From Cordilura impudica (lineage: Eukaryota; Arthropoda; Insecta; Diptera; Scathophagidae), in contig OY821517.1 in assembly GCA_963682025.1 (NCBI GenBank), positions 107,188,972 through 107,252,971 on the forward strand: a DNA stretch of 64,000 nt. Direction: 5' to 3'. Below are positions 46,860 through 56,629 of this stretch, piece after piece (within the stretch, counting starts at the first letter, position 1; each line of letters opens with the position of its first letter). A program made the position numbers and the translations under genes. Under the pieces are notes generated by a model. The model saw only the letters and a list, made by a program, of their open reading frames with translations, had not been told where the DNA came from and did not search any database.

Positions 46860-47600
46860 CGATGAAATAAATGATTGCCTCGAATCACTTAATCTGTGGC
46901 GCTATATGAAGAAGATTCAGATAGCAACAAACATCGTGGTTGCATTTCTGAAAGATTCATCTAATGAAGATTTCTCTAAGCAATTGTTGATTATCGGTAA
47001 TGGCCAAGTTCTTGTCGACGAATCGGGTGGATTGATTTCATTGCCCCTGAATTATTGTAATTTTCTCTCTTTAAAAGACAAGCTCATCAAAAGTGTTTCT
47101 GAATATCATTGTTTACCAAAAAAAAAGAAATAAAAAATGGTTGAGTGAGTGAACACTTTTGGTGGCTAATAGCAAATCTTTGGTACTCTGCATTCATTCA
47201 AATCTACAGACTGTACAATAAAAGAAGATGAAGCCGCAAACTTCTTCGATGTACCTGGCTTACCACCTCATAATTTCTTACTGAAATCTGGCTCGGTAGT
47301 CATCATGCTTAGAAATCTAAACCAATCAAGGCTATGCAATGGAATGCATTTGGTGATAAGAAAATCTAATGGTGATGAAGTTCTCATTCCGAAGATTCAA
47401 ATGAACCCAACCGATATTCCCTTTCAGTTTAAACGAATTCAATTTCCGATACGCCATGATGACTAACAAGTGACAAGGTCTAAATCTAGAAAATGATGTT
47501 TTTCTAATTCTCAATTGTATGTGGTATGTTCACGTGTCGAAAAACCATCCATTATTTGTTCTTGCGCCTGATAACAAAAACAAGAATGTCGTACATATAC
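46860..47600 (+). pseudogene. Helitron helicase (Pif1-like) C-terminal fragment
   Basis: Plus-strand text: ESLNLWRYMKKIQIATNIVV, EDFSKQLLIIGNGQVLVDES with ISLPL, then in shifted frames LKSGSVVIMLRNLNQSRLCN and GMHLVIRK, VLIPKIQMNPTDIPFQFKRI, QFPIRHDD, and a SQLYVVCSRV block. These are the late blocks of Helitron Rep-helicase proteins ('IMLLRNLNPxxGLCNGTRL', 'IPRIxxxPxDxxLPFxFKRRQFPI', 'GQLYVALSR'). About 240 codons survive of a protein normally well over 1000 residues. There are two or more frameshifts, and the AMTINKAQGQ segment is degraded. The Rep domain is missing. The fragment is cut off by the mariner at 47.6 kb. Confidence 0.78.
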
Positions 47601-47604
47601 GAAG

Positions 47605-48112
47605 GTGAGTCAATGTTTTTCAACATAATCTCCTTTTAGCTTAATACACTTAGTCCAACGTTTCTCCAATTTTTGTATCCCTTCCAAAAAATAGAATTTT
47701 TCGAGGTCCATAAAATAGGCATTTTTGATCAATAATTTCATCGTTGGAGCTAAATCTCTTTCCGCCGAGCCATTTTTTAAGGTTTGGAAATAGGAAATAA
47801 TTACTGGGGGCTAAGGATGGAGGATATGGTGGATGAGGTACCAATTCGTGGGCCAATTCGTGGAATTTTTCCATTGAGACAAGATTACGTTTATGATCAA
47901 TTGAAAGAGCAAACGTGGCACCCATCTTGTAGACAGCTTTCTTAAACACAACTGATCATTTAAAAATGAAACCACACTGCCATATGAAATGCCTATGACA
48001 TCAACAATCTCACGCACTTTTACTCTTGGCGCTGTCAGCACCATTTGTATTTGTGCGATCACAACGAAAGTCAGTAAACCACTTTTCTATTATTGAAATA
48101 GATGGTGCAGAT
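47605..48112 (-). pseudogene. mariner transposase, 3' part (split by foldback element)
   Basis: Minus-strand blocks: SIIEKWFTDFRCDRTNT, VKVREIVDVIGISYGSVVSF, CLRKLSTRWVPRLL, DHKRNLVS, and then, after an internal deletion of roughly 130 codons, ELVPHPPYPPSLAPSNYFLF, LKKWLGGKRFSSNDEI. The deletion removes the segment with the first two catalytic residues. The remaining YSPDLAPSDY motif has lost both Asp (PPSLAPSN). At least two frameshifts are present. The N-terminus is at 50909-51026 on the far side of the inserted element. Confidence 0.8.
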
Positions 48113-50908
48113 TAGGGTGCCCCTTAATAAAAAAAAGTGTTCAAACTGTCGGTCTCATCCTCTAGAAATATGCGAATAGCAAAAAGACTGAGAAACACAA
48201 AGTTTTGGGCCAATCAAAAAACGTTTAGTCGTGGCGCAAAGCGATTGAAAATTTCAAGTGTGTTTATATGGGGAAAATATGACTTTTTTCAGATTTGACG
48301 AAAATTTCGTTCTATAGCTTAATTTTTCCGATAAGCTGTTACATAATTCGGGATCAGTATTAAATTATCCTTTCAAAAGGCTATATACCTTCAAAATCGT
48401 ATGAAACCTCGCCAAGAAATAGCAAATGCCCCAGACCACTTTTGTGCCAAAAAAACTAAGTGATGAAATTCGATGGCATTTTTTTCAACTTTGAGAAATT
48501 GATTAAAGCCATCATTCTTTTTTGGTCTCTATACTTATAAGTACTCAGATGTGAAGTATTGTTTTATTAGCACGTTGTTAACCTATTGCGCATTGAGACC
48601 GAAAATTGGAAAATTTTTTGATAAAATTTTTAAAACTCCTTTTTCAAGTTTGAAAAAATTTACTTAAACAAAATTTAAAAAAATTAATATATTACTTTAA
48701 GGTTTTATTAAATGCGTGTTGCAGATTAACTGTGTGAATTTTTAAGTAAATCCCTCTGCCAGGATTTTTTTGACAAGGATTTTATTTTTGCGGATTTCGA
48801 GAAAACTTGGATTTTTGAGAAATATTCTGTAAATGTACTCTTTCTAAATACTTTGTATAAAAAATTCATCACTTTTCTACTTTTAAATGTTATATTTTAT
48901 CTAAATAGCCTAGGATTTCGGGAAAAATAATATGACTCCATTAACCCTTTTGCAATTGGGGTCACATATGACCCCAAACTAATAAAAGACAATTTATGCA
49001 AAAAATTCAAATATTTGGTAAGTGCTGCCCAATTTTTAGATGCGACGCTTAAAATATAATAACCAAATGTGTAGAAGTTTCGTTCCGAAAATTTGGGATA
49101 AATCCGAAAGCGTTAACCCATTATTTGCCAAGGACAGATTTGGATTTTAAGATATTTTTAAATAAAAATTACCGAAAACGAGTTTTTCTATTAAACTCGT
49201 TGATACCACTATTAAGAATTTAAGAAAAATAATTCGGTTAATTTTTATTTATTTTACCCTTCAGTGCTCCTGAGATCAAAATTATCCATTGTGATATATC
49301 TCTGGTGCAATTATCTGCTTATTGCTCGCGAATATATATTAAAACAACTTTTAACCAATTTTGTTATAAAATTACTTTATATAATAAAGTAATAGTTGAA
49401 TATCTTGCGGTCTCACTCACCAATTTAGTGGATATTGATTAAAAACGACAAAAAAAAAATTCAGGTCAATCGGTGAAAATGCCATTACTTATAATGGTTG
49501 ACATTTTTGATTTTTAATAATCGGTCGCTTTATATTATCTTTTATTTTTATTTCCCAGTTTTAAATAGTTTATTAAATAAAAGTAAATTTCAAATACAAT
49601 AATATGTATATAATAGGTAATATTAAATTAATACTACTCTTAATGGAATAAATTACAAAATTAAATCAAAGTGAATTTCAAAAAACGTCCTATTTTTTAA
49701 ACACATGACCTAAGTTGTATTAATTTATATTCGCGAGCAATAAGCAGATAGTTGCACCAGAGATATATCACAATGGATAATTTTGATCTCAGGAGCACTG
49801 AAGGGTTAAATAAATAAAAATTAACCGAATTATTTTTCTTAATAGAAAAACTCGTTTTCGGTAATTTTTATTTAAAAATATCTTAAAATCCAAATCTGGC
49901 CTTGGCAAATAATGGGTTAACGTTCTCGGATTTATCCCAAATTTTCGGAACGAAACTTCTACACATTTGGTTATTATATTTTAAGCGTCGCATCTAAAAA
50001 TTGGGCAGCACTTACCAAATATTTGAATTTTTTGCATAAATTGTCTTTTATTAGCTTGGGGTCATATATGACCCCAATTCCAAAAGGGTTAATGGAGTCA
50101 TATTATTTTTTCCGAAATCCCAGGCTATTAAGATAAAATAAAACATTTAAAAGTAGAAAAGTGATTAATTTTTGATACAAAGTATTTAGAAAGAGTACAT
50201 TTACAGAATATTTCTCAAAAATCCAAGTTTTCTCGAAATCCGCAAAAATAAAATCCTTGTCAAAAAAATTCTGGCAGAGGGATTTACTTAAAAATTCACA
50301 CAGTTAATCTGCTACGTGTATTTAATAAAACCTTAAGGTAATATATTAATTTTTTTAAATTTTGTTTAAAAAGGAGTTTTAAAAATTTTATCAAAAAAAT
50401 TTCCAATTTTCGGTCTCAATGCGCAATAGGTTAACAACGTGCTAATAAAACAATACTTCACATCTGAGTACTTATAAGTATAGAGACCAAAAAAGAATGA
50501 TGGCTTTAATCAATTTCTCAAAGTTGAAAAAAATGCCATCAAATTTCATGACTTAGTTTTTTTGGCACAAAAGTGGTCTGGGGCATTTGCTATTTCTTGG
50601 CGAGGTTTCATACGATTTTGAAGGTATATAGCCTCTTGAAAGGATAATTTAATACTGATCCCGAATTATGTAACAGCTTGTCGGAAAAATTAAACTATAG
50701 AACGAAATTTTCGTAAAATCTGAAAAAAGTCATATTTTCCCCATATAAACACACTTGAAATTTTCAATCGCTTTGCGCCACGACTAAACGTTTTTTGATT
50801 GGCCCAAAACTTAGTATTTCTCAGTTTTTTGCTATTCGCATATTTCTAGAGGGTGAGACCGACAGTTTGAACACTTTTTTTCCCTCCATATAACGAACGG
50901 CCACCCTA
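48113..50908. mobile_element. Giant foldback element, 2796 bp, arms of about 1.2 kb
   Basis: Begins TAGGGTGCCCCTTAATAAAA and ends ATAACGAACGGCCACCCTA. The left arm (48113-49340) and right arm (49726-50908) are near-identical inverted copies, so a single strand could form a hairpin of about 1.2 kb with a 385-bp loop. The flanks are GTGCAGAT and GTGCAGAG, an 8-bp target duplication with one mismatch, drawn from the interrupted mariner. No transposase is encoded; open frames in the arms mirror each other. The arms contain GGGGTCACATATGACCCC palindromes. The 8-bp duplication and TAGGGTG ends suggest mobilisation by a hAT or P-type enzyme, which is inference. Confidence 0.85.
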
Positions 50909-51026
50909 GTGCAGAGTCCCCATAGTATTTATCAAGCTTTTCCTTGGTTTGATTGACGGTTTTTTTTCGCAAAAAATAATGTTTAATGAGCACTCGAAAT
51001 TCACTTTTTTCCAGTAAAAAAAACAC
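50909..51026 (-). pseudogene. mariner transposase, 5' part
   Basis: Minus-strand text LEKSEFRVLIKHYFLRKKTV and LDKYYGDSA is the N-terminal DNA-binding start of a mariner transposase. It is interrupted after GDSA by the foldback element, and the next residues (PSISIIEKWF) are found at 48112. The sequence around the start codon is altered, so the original Met is uncertain. Confidence 0.78.
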
Positions 51027-51339
51027 GAGGTTGTATGTTTTGAACAGTTGTTAAACGCAAAGTAAACGACGGAACTTGCTCAGAATTTTACAGTAGTCTA
51101 CTAACAGGTGTACTTGATGGGAGCAGTTTTGCATTTTATATAACTACGAAAATCACGGACTTGTAGATCCGAGTGCAACACATGTAGCATAAAAGATAGC
51201 TCTAATAAAGCAAATGTCTTGCTTGTTTGATTTCTGAACTTTCAAATTCCTATTATTCATTTTACTACGTTAAGACTATATTCATTGATTGTTAGGCGGT
51301 ACGTAGTTTGCCGGGTCAGCTAGCTATTGGATACAGAAC

Positions 51340-51505
51340 GTAAGGCTCAGCTAAATTTGAGTGACATTGTCATGAATTTTGTGGTTTTCATGTATGAAAA
51401 AGTTTATATCAGATTATATATTATGTGGGGACTTAAAAAGGACCGCTTTTAGCCGTACTCACCATAGTCACTTTTTTTTTCTCAAAAACATATACATACC
51501 AAGTT
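51340..51505 (-). mobile_element. mini-me-like element, copy 17, left part, decayed
   Basis: Inverted old copy: 'aatttgagtgacattgtcat', 'atgaaaaagtttatatcaga', 'tgtggggacttaaaaaggac'. The hairpin end is not preserved. It is interrupted at CAAGTT by a 292-bp insert. Confidence 0.55.
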
Positions 51506-51797
51506 CTTTTTTTTCTCATGCATTTATTTATTGGAACTTCAGATAGTGCACTAACAACAATTATTCAAATATTGGAACTAATTCTTAACTTATTAAATCC
51601 GGCCAGTGCCACAAAAATTTAATGTATCCACATAAATTCTTAATAAATAAATATTCATTGCCTTAGATAACCTCAATCATTTATTATAAGATCTGCAGAT
51701 CTCTGCAGGTCTCTCTCCTTCTTGGGCGTTGGTAGATGCGATTGTTGAGAAGGTCACCTGCTAAGAGCTTCGGGTGAGTTTCTAGTTTTTTTTAAAT
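51506..51797 (-). mobile_element. Short retroelement-like insert (SINE or truncated LINE)
   Basis: Inserted in mini-me copy 17 between duplicated CAAGTT (51500-51505 and 51798-51803). It opens with a T8 run, which is the complement of a poly(A) tail. That arrangement is typical of a retroposed copy in minus orientation. The other end carries 'gatctgcagatctctgcagg' and 'cttcttgggcgttggtagat'. No protein is readable. I could not identify a tRNA-like head, so SINE versus 5'-truncated LINE is undecided. Confidence 0.45.
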
Positions 51798-51965
51798 CAA
51801 GTTTGAAGAAAAATATTTTTCATCTTTAATAAATTTAAGTGAAGATCGGGCAGTATATGTATGAAAGGTGTGTGACTAATAATGGTCGCATACCATTTAC
51901 ATTTGAACATCTGATTAATAGGCGTATACATAAAATGCGATAACCTGAATCAATTTTATAGAGGT
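51798..51965 (-). mobile_element. mini-me-like element, copy 17, right part, decayed
   Basis: Resumes with 'aaatttaagtgaagatcggg', 'tgactaataatggtcgcata' and 'gattaataggcgtatacata'. It fades out before the microsatellite. Longer subfamily. Confidence 0.5.
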
Positions 51966-52399
51966 TAGTTTTATGAACATACAATACAAATTTGGATAAA
52001 GTTTTTAATTGTAATTTTATTTTCTAATTTCTTTTTGTTTTACCTATAATTATTTTGATATTTAGAAATTAGTTTTCTTCCACCAGTTATACAACATTAA
52101 CTGATTAGATTCTTTTATATTAATATTTCATTTACTTGTTTAATTTCACTACTTCTCGTATGAATATACACGTATTTAATATCTTTTGTAATTATCAAAA
52201 AATGGAATTATAATTAATTGACTGATAAGCTGAAAAAAACTAACAAAAACACTTAATTGATTTATTAGGTGAACATAAACTTATTTTTACAACTATATAC
52301 GTACTCATGTACTGTGAGCGCCAAAGGAAAATAAAGACCTTAGGTACAAATATTAAATTTTATTAGAATTATGTAATTACCACAAAATCGAGAATTAGT
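51966..52399. other. Spacer, nothing recognised
   Basis: A+T-rich sequence with no gene or shared repeat seen. Confidence 0.5.
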
Positions 52400-52755
52400 A
52401 TAACAGCAAATCCTGAGAAAAGGTGAACACCAAGCAAAAAAAAAATGTTGTTTAATATGCACATGTCATACATCAAATTAAAGCACAAGATCTCTACTTC
52501 AATAATCTAACAAAATAATTTAATTATTTTAAGAAATGGTACTACTATAGCCATATCTGTGATGATTGTTCTCAACATTTTTAAATTATATTAGTTGCAA
52601 TCTGGTAACATGTTTTTCTCCCCGCGATGCAGTCCAAAATGGCTGAGTTGATGTACTGAGTTGATAGAGACATCAGTAGTGTGTTTTTATCAAAGGAATT
52701 GCAAATCCTCAAGTTTAAAGGTAAATAATATTCTTTTTAGAAAAACTAATTAGCA

Positions 52756-52887
52756 TGTCACAACCGTAACAAAAAGTATCCTTTCAGTTATGCAAACATA
52801 ATATAAACAAAAATGCTATTTTGCCCAGTTATAACTATATTTAATTAGTGTTACGGTTGTGACACACATGGTGTTATGGCTGTGACG
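52756..52887. repeat. Subterminal motif cluster, left
   Basis: TGTCACAACCGTAACA at 52756-52771 (plus), TGTTACGGTTGTGACA at 52849-52864 (minus, exact inverse) and the variant TGTTATGGCTGTGACG at 52872-52887 (minus). The first two form an inverted pair about 78 bp apart. Confidence 0.75.
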
Positions 52888-52901
52888 GTAAGTTTTAAAG
52901 G

Positions 52902-53315
52902 GCGATGAGTGCAGAATAGCAGACGGACGAAGTGAAATTGAAACAGACGGACACTGAGAGATATTGCATCACAAAATTGGCGTTTTTGTACTCAAGCGAG
53001 TACAGTGGAATCGAATGGGTTAAGAAGTTTGTAGTCATTAAATATAAATATAAGTCAGTAGATAATAAGTTAGCAGCCTTAAACAAACCATTATATTATC
53101 TTGGGTGCTATAATGACGTGAACGATGGCAAAATTTGCATTCAGTACTTAAGAAAAAGATAGGGAAAGTTGCCGCGTTATGTTTAACCTACTAATGATGA
53201 CTTTGACACTGATGTTGAAATTGTACAGATTAAAGATTATTTGCCTATTCCGGAAGAAGTTCGGGGGAAGTTGTATTTCAAAGATAACAAGTTTTTAAAT
53301 TTAGTGTATTCATAA
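52902..53315 (+). pseudogene. Unknown transposon-encoded protein, C-terminal fragment
   Basis: Open from about 52917 to 53162 (Met at 52932): EVKLKQTDTERYCITKLAFL, GIEWVKKFVVIKYKYKSVDN, GKICIQYLRKR then stop. In the same or a neighbouring frame KLPRYV, NDDFDTDVEIVQIKDYLPIP and EEVRGKLYFKDNKFLN follow before a final stop. The layout (a 'KICIQYLRK' strand, acidic stretch, then 'LPxPxxxxRGxxxF') reminds me of the C-termini of uncharacterised insect transposon proteins, but I cannot name the family. It lies between the subterminal motif clusters, so it is the remaining coding part of a shortened element. Confidence 0.4.
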
Positions 53316-53521
53316 AATTGTAATATCAGTATTGTAATAGTTACAACTAACTCCAAGGGACCGCTAAAATGTTTGATAATAACGAGATTTTCGCTGTAAT
53401 GGAAATTGTTTGTAATAAAACTAATGCCAATTCATTTGCTTTTTTCTTCCTTGAAAGTTTCTCGCTTGTGGGTTACATAAACTTTATGATAAATGCTGAA
53501 TTTCTATTTATTTCTCTTCTA

Positions 53522-53916
53522 TGTCACAACCGTAACGCACCTGTCACAACCGTAACAACTTTTTAATATCGTTTTTCTAAGGGACCAAGAGAGAAAAATT
53601 TTTGAATACAACTCCAGATAGTTAAATATATATCTGTTTTGACAATTACTAGTTTTTCAATTCTGTATTTTGCTCAAGGGGGCACAAAACGTGAAATGAT
53701 CATCAAGGGAACAAATATGTGTCACCAATTGTGTCACAACCGTAACAACAGCAAATTAATTTTTTGCAATAAGTACAATAGTAAATTGAATAAGTGAAGG
53801 TTCCATAACTGTACCTTTAGGTGAGTGCTAAACCCCAAAAATTTTTCATAATGTTTTCATAAGACAGGATAGCTGCAACCACCCGGTAAAGTGTACTTTG
53901 TGTCACAACCGTAACC
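53522..53916 (+). repeat. Subterminal motif cluster, right
   Basis: Four direct copies of TGTCACAACCGTAAC: 53522 and 53542 (20 bp apart, two helical turns), 53732 and 53901. The copy at 53901 abuts the terminal inverted repeat. Confidence 0.75.
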
Positions 53917-53931
53917 AGGATTTGCTGATAA

Positions 53932-54676
53932 GGAATTCAAAAGTTATTTAACAAAAGTTGTAGGTAAAACTACATTTTCGGAAATATTTCCCACCGATAA
54001 GGTATAACTTTTGCCATAAACTTTCCTTTTAATATAATATAATAAGGTGTGAGATCGGAAAAATTTAACACCATAAAACGTAGTAACGAGATAACTATTG
54101 AACCGAGATTTTTGCTTATTTTTTATTTATTTGAAACTATATTGAAACTTTCACGAAAGGGAAAATGTTTACAGCTCTAAGCAGTACTTATAAGCTTATG
54201 GATTTTTTCCGGAAACCGTTCCATCAGGAATTTTGTAGCAGTTTCTGACACTTTTTGGAATATTTAGTTTAAGTCCTTTTACACTGTGGGACATCTCCCG
54301 TATGCTCTTCAACTTACTTTTCGTACCAGGCTATTTTTTTTTTTACCGGATATGTTTGATTCTTTGGCCAACTTTTTGCTGGTCTAAGTTTGGTTTTGTT
54401 GAAAATATTTAATAACTTTAGCACTTACTGCTATTTCATGACTTATTTTAATCAATCTAAAAACAAATGAACAGGATTGTCATTAAACATAATAACTGAA
54501 ATATTTTTTAAAGAGAACTTTATAAAAAAAAATCAAATAATCTTTCCAAGAAAGTTAAGAGGAAAGGCTTATGTTAAGATTATTTCTATCTCACTCTTTA
54601 TGGTGTGAATTTGAGCCAAATCGGTTCAAATATAAGAACTTTCGAAAAAGCGACCAGAGAGCTGCTTCGGGGGAGG
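53932..54676. other. Spacer, nothing recognised
   Basis: A+T-rich sequence with no recognised gene or repeat. Confidence 0.5.
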
Positions 54677-54780
54677 GGTCTAAATCAACTATATGATAAC
54701 CAATACCATGCGATTACAGAAAGGGTCTTAGGTCCAAGTAATTGGCATACGCCAAATTTGAGTGGCATTTATAGCAATTT
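54677..54780 (-). mobile_element. mini-me-like element, copy 18, left part (interrupted by copy 19)
   Basis: Inverted, decayed: 'ggtctaaatcaactatatga' (old hairpin), 'ataccatgcgattacagaaa', 'ccaaatttgagtggcattta'. It is interrupted at 'tagcaatt' by copy 19. A short remainder follows at 55533. Confidence 0.65.
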
Positions 54781-55532
54781 TTATACCCTATACCACTATG
54801 TGGTTTGGGTATAATGACTTTGTGCTGCTGTTTGTAACAACCAAAAATATTTGACCCAGACCCATCTTTAATTATACCGATCGAATCAGAATCACTTTTT
54901 AAGTTGATTTAACAATGTCCGTCCGTCCGTCCGTCCGTCCGTCTGTGTGTCCATGTAAACCTTGTAATCAAACTGCAGGTCGCAAATATGAATATATTTT
55001 GATAAAATTTGGTATATAAGCTTTCATCGGCCATGGGATGAACGCTATTGAAATTGGTGAGAATCGGTCCATGAAATCGACATAAATTGTCATAAGATCC
55101 AAATTGTCTTATAGATCTTACTCAAATTGGGTTTGTATGCGTTCATTACATCCATTAATGAGTAGTCCAAAAATGATGCCTTTGGCCCCATAAAGAGCTG
55201 CCTCCCGGTCTTCACTTAAATCTATTAAAAAACAAAAATATTGCACTGATATTTCTCAAATTTTGTTTGTATATATTTTTGCAAAATACAAGAGACTTTA
55301 CCAAACATGATCAGGATCGGTCAATTTTTGGACCCAGTCCCCATATAGATATAGCATCCGATATAAACTTTTTCATATCTGCATCCAAAAAAAATAATAA
55401 AAATCCAACCCATATTTGGTTTTTGCTTATTTTCTATGTCCAGTTAGTTGGGCCTAAGAGATAGGGTTTCTAGACGCATGGTATAGGGTATCGTATAGTC
55501 GGTCTAGACCGACTATAATTTTCTTACTTGTT
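54781..55532 (+). mobile_element. mini-me-like element, copy 19, nested in copy 18
   Basis: Nearly full-length direct copy with a (GTCC)n array at 54917-54942 and a perfect palindrome at 55494-55516, ending ACTTGTT. It has a short internal deletion after 'gagaatcggtccatg' that removes the 'tcagacctagcccccataca' segment. It sits in the T run of copy 18. Confidence 0.85.
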
Positions 55533-55571
55533 TTGCCTGCGGTTATGAAGAAGTTCAATATCGCCAATCTC
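55533..55571 (-). mobile_element. mini-me-like element, copy 18, right part
   Basis: 'ttgcctgcggttatgaagaa' and 'gttcaatatcgcc' continue the inverted copy begun at 54677 (other copies: 'ttggctgcagatatgaaaaa'), then identity fades. Confidence 0.6.
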
Positions 55572-55984
55572 ATGCACTTTCATAAAAAACTTTCAAATAC
55601 TTTGGAAATTTCTACTGAAATTTCATCATTAATTCTGTTTTGTGAAAAAGAATATTTCTTCAATTTAATAATTTAATAATTATTTACATAATTTTTTTTG
55701 AATAATTCCATAGAAGCTGCTGTAAATCACGCAGCCACATACAATTTTCACATTTGTGCTTAAAAATAGTAGAATTCTATATTATTATTTCTTAACAAGA
55801 ACAGACAAAACCCACACATCCCTAGTGCAGAGCCCAACTGCAGCTTGATAACACATTTAATAGCACATTACGCTCGGGGTGTCCTGCAAATCTTACGTCA
55901 ACGGCGACTTCGGTGCATCTTCATATTGGGATACCTTATTACTTCACCAACAAACTTCTACAAGCAATGCATCCTGCTTTTTTC
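55572..55984. other. Unassigned, partly less A+T-rich
   Basis: The part from about 55820 to 55980 has a more balanced composition than its surroundings and an open plus-strand frame, but I do not recognise a protein on either strand. It may be a further decayed portion of the neighbouring pseudogene or another host fragment. Confidence 0.35.
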
Positions 55985-56560
55985 ATTGATGCTGCCGATT
56001 TGGGAAGGAAAAGATGATAATCATAGCCTTTTCAGCAAAGGAAACATCACAAAACGTTTAAAAACCATGTCATGTCAGATTTGAATAAACCAAATAACCC
56101 AAGGTTTTGCATACATTGTAGGTACCCTTATCTGGTAAGATACCAGCACAGGCTTTAGTCCGTAAGAAAATCTTATTGACCATATTATCTAGATATAACG
56201 GATATATGTATTACCATACTTAAGCAACATTACGATGATCATCGATTGTGACATATCAATTTTGGCAGAATGTATAAAGCTTTTTGCAAAGTCTTCTCAT
56301 AACCATTAGCTATTTCCGAGTTGGTAAATTCTAATCGTAAAAGTTCTTCAGATTTCTCGAGCAGAGAACCCGCAAGTATCACCACGAAATTGGTGCCATC
56401 TCCGACTTCTAGATGCACCGCATCATAATTGGACCATAGGCAGTAATATTACGACAAACTGTCTCTTCCAAATCGCTGTACATACGTCTCCTTCCTTCAT
56501 CATTTGTGCCATATCGAATGATCTGAGTACAGATGTAGAAATTTCAGTTGTACGATTTTT
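55985..56560 (-). pseudogene. CCT8: CCT-theta (T-complex protein 1 subunit theta) pseudogene fragment
   Basis: Minus strand: AQMMKEG near the N-terminus, RRMYSDLEETVCRNITA, then YGP after a gap, EVGDGTNFVVILAGSLLEKS (group II chaperonin ATP-binding motif GDGT), EELLRLEFTNSEIANGYEKT, LQKALYILPKLICHN, a stop-rich link, KACAGILPDKGTYNV, and AEKAMIIIFSFP. The order matches the first third of CCT-theta, a subunit of the cytosolic TRiC/CCT folding complex. Frameshifts (near 56485 and 56135), stops and the loss of about 60 codons between NITA and EVGDGT make it non-functional. No intron is evident across the covered part, so a retroposed copy is plausible. It is the clearest host-gene-derived sequence in the window. 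Confidence 0.8.
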
Positions 56561-56629
56561 TGTCTGCTTTTCATAATAAATAACCAAGAAAATGAAAGTT
56601 CTGCACAAGACAATTTTATTTTTAAACTC

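Larger units (their letters stand above)
52404..53927 (+). mobile_element. Candidate unrecognised DNA transposon with terminal and subterminal repeats
   Basis: The element is 1524 bp, bounded by CAGCAAATCCTG (52404-52415) and its exact inverse CAGGATTTGCTG (53916-53927). Both sides carry ATAA (52400-52403 and 53928-53931), a possible 4-bp target duplication. Seven copies of a 16-bp motif TGTCACAACCGTAACA, or close variants, lie inside. Five are in plus orientation (52756, 53522, 53542, 53732, 53901) and two in minus (52849, 52872 variant). The last touches the right terminus. A plus-strand open frame at 52932-53162 continues, with stops, to about 53315. Dense subterminal repeats are typical of CMC-type transposons, whose Chapaev branch makes 4-bp duplications; the assignment is inference. 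Confidence 0.65.

Noticed and set aside
49111..49924. 'GTTAACCCATTATT' in the foldback arms as piggyBac termini, because TTAACCCATTATCGG ends the piggyBac at 58250
   Set aside because: The match is only about 12 bp, lies well inside the arms, and sequence after it differs. The 8-bp flanking duplication also argues against piggyBac-type insertion.
53369..53566. 65-codon ORF at the right of the candidate transposon
   Set aside because: Its end is translated from the repeated TGTCACAACCGTAAC motif and the rest is low in complexity.
55824..56084. Plus-strand ORF over the CCT-theta pseudogene region
   Set aside because: No recognisable domain, and from 55985 the minus strand carries chaperonin sequence. 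The remainder stays unassigned.
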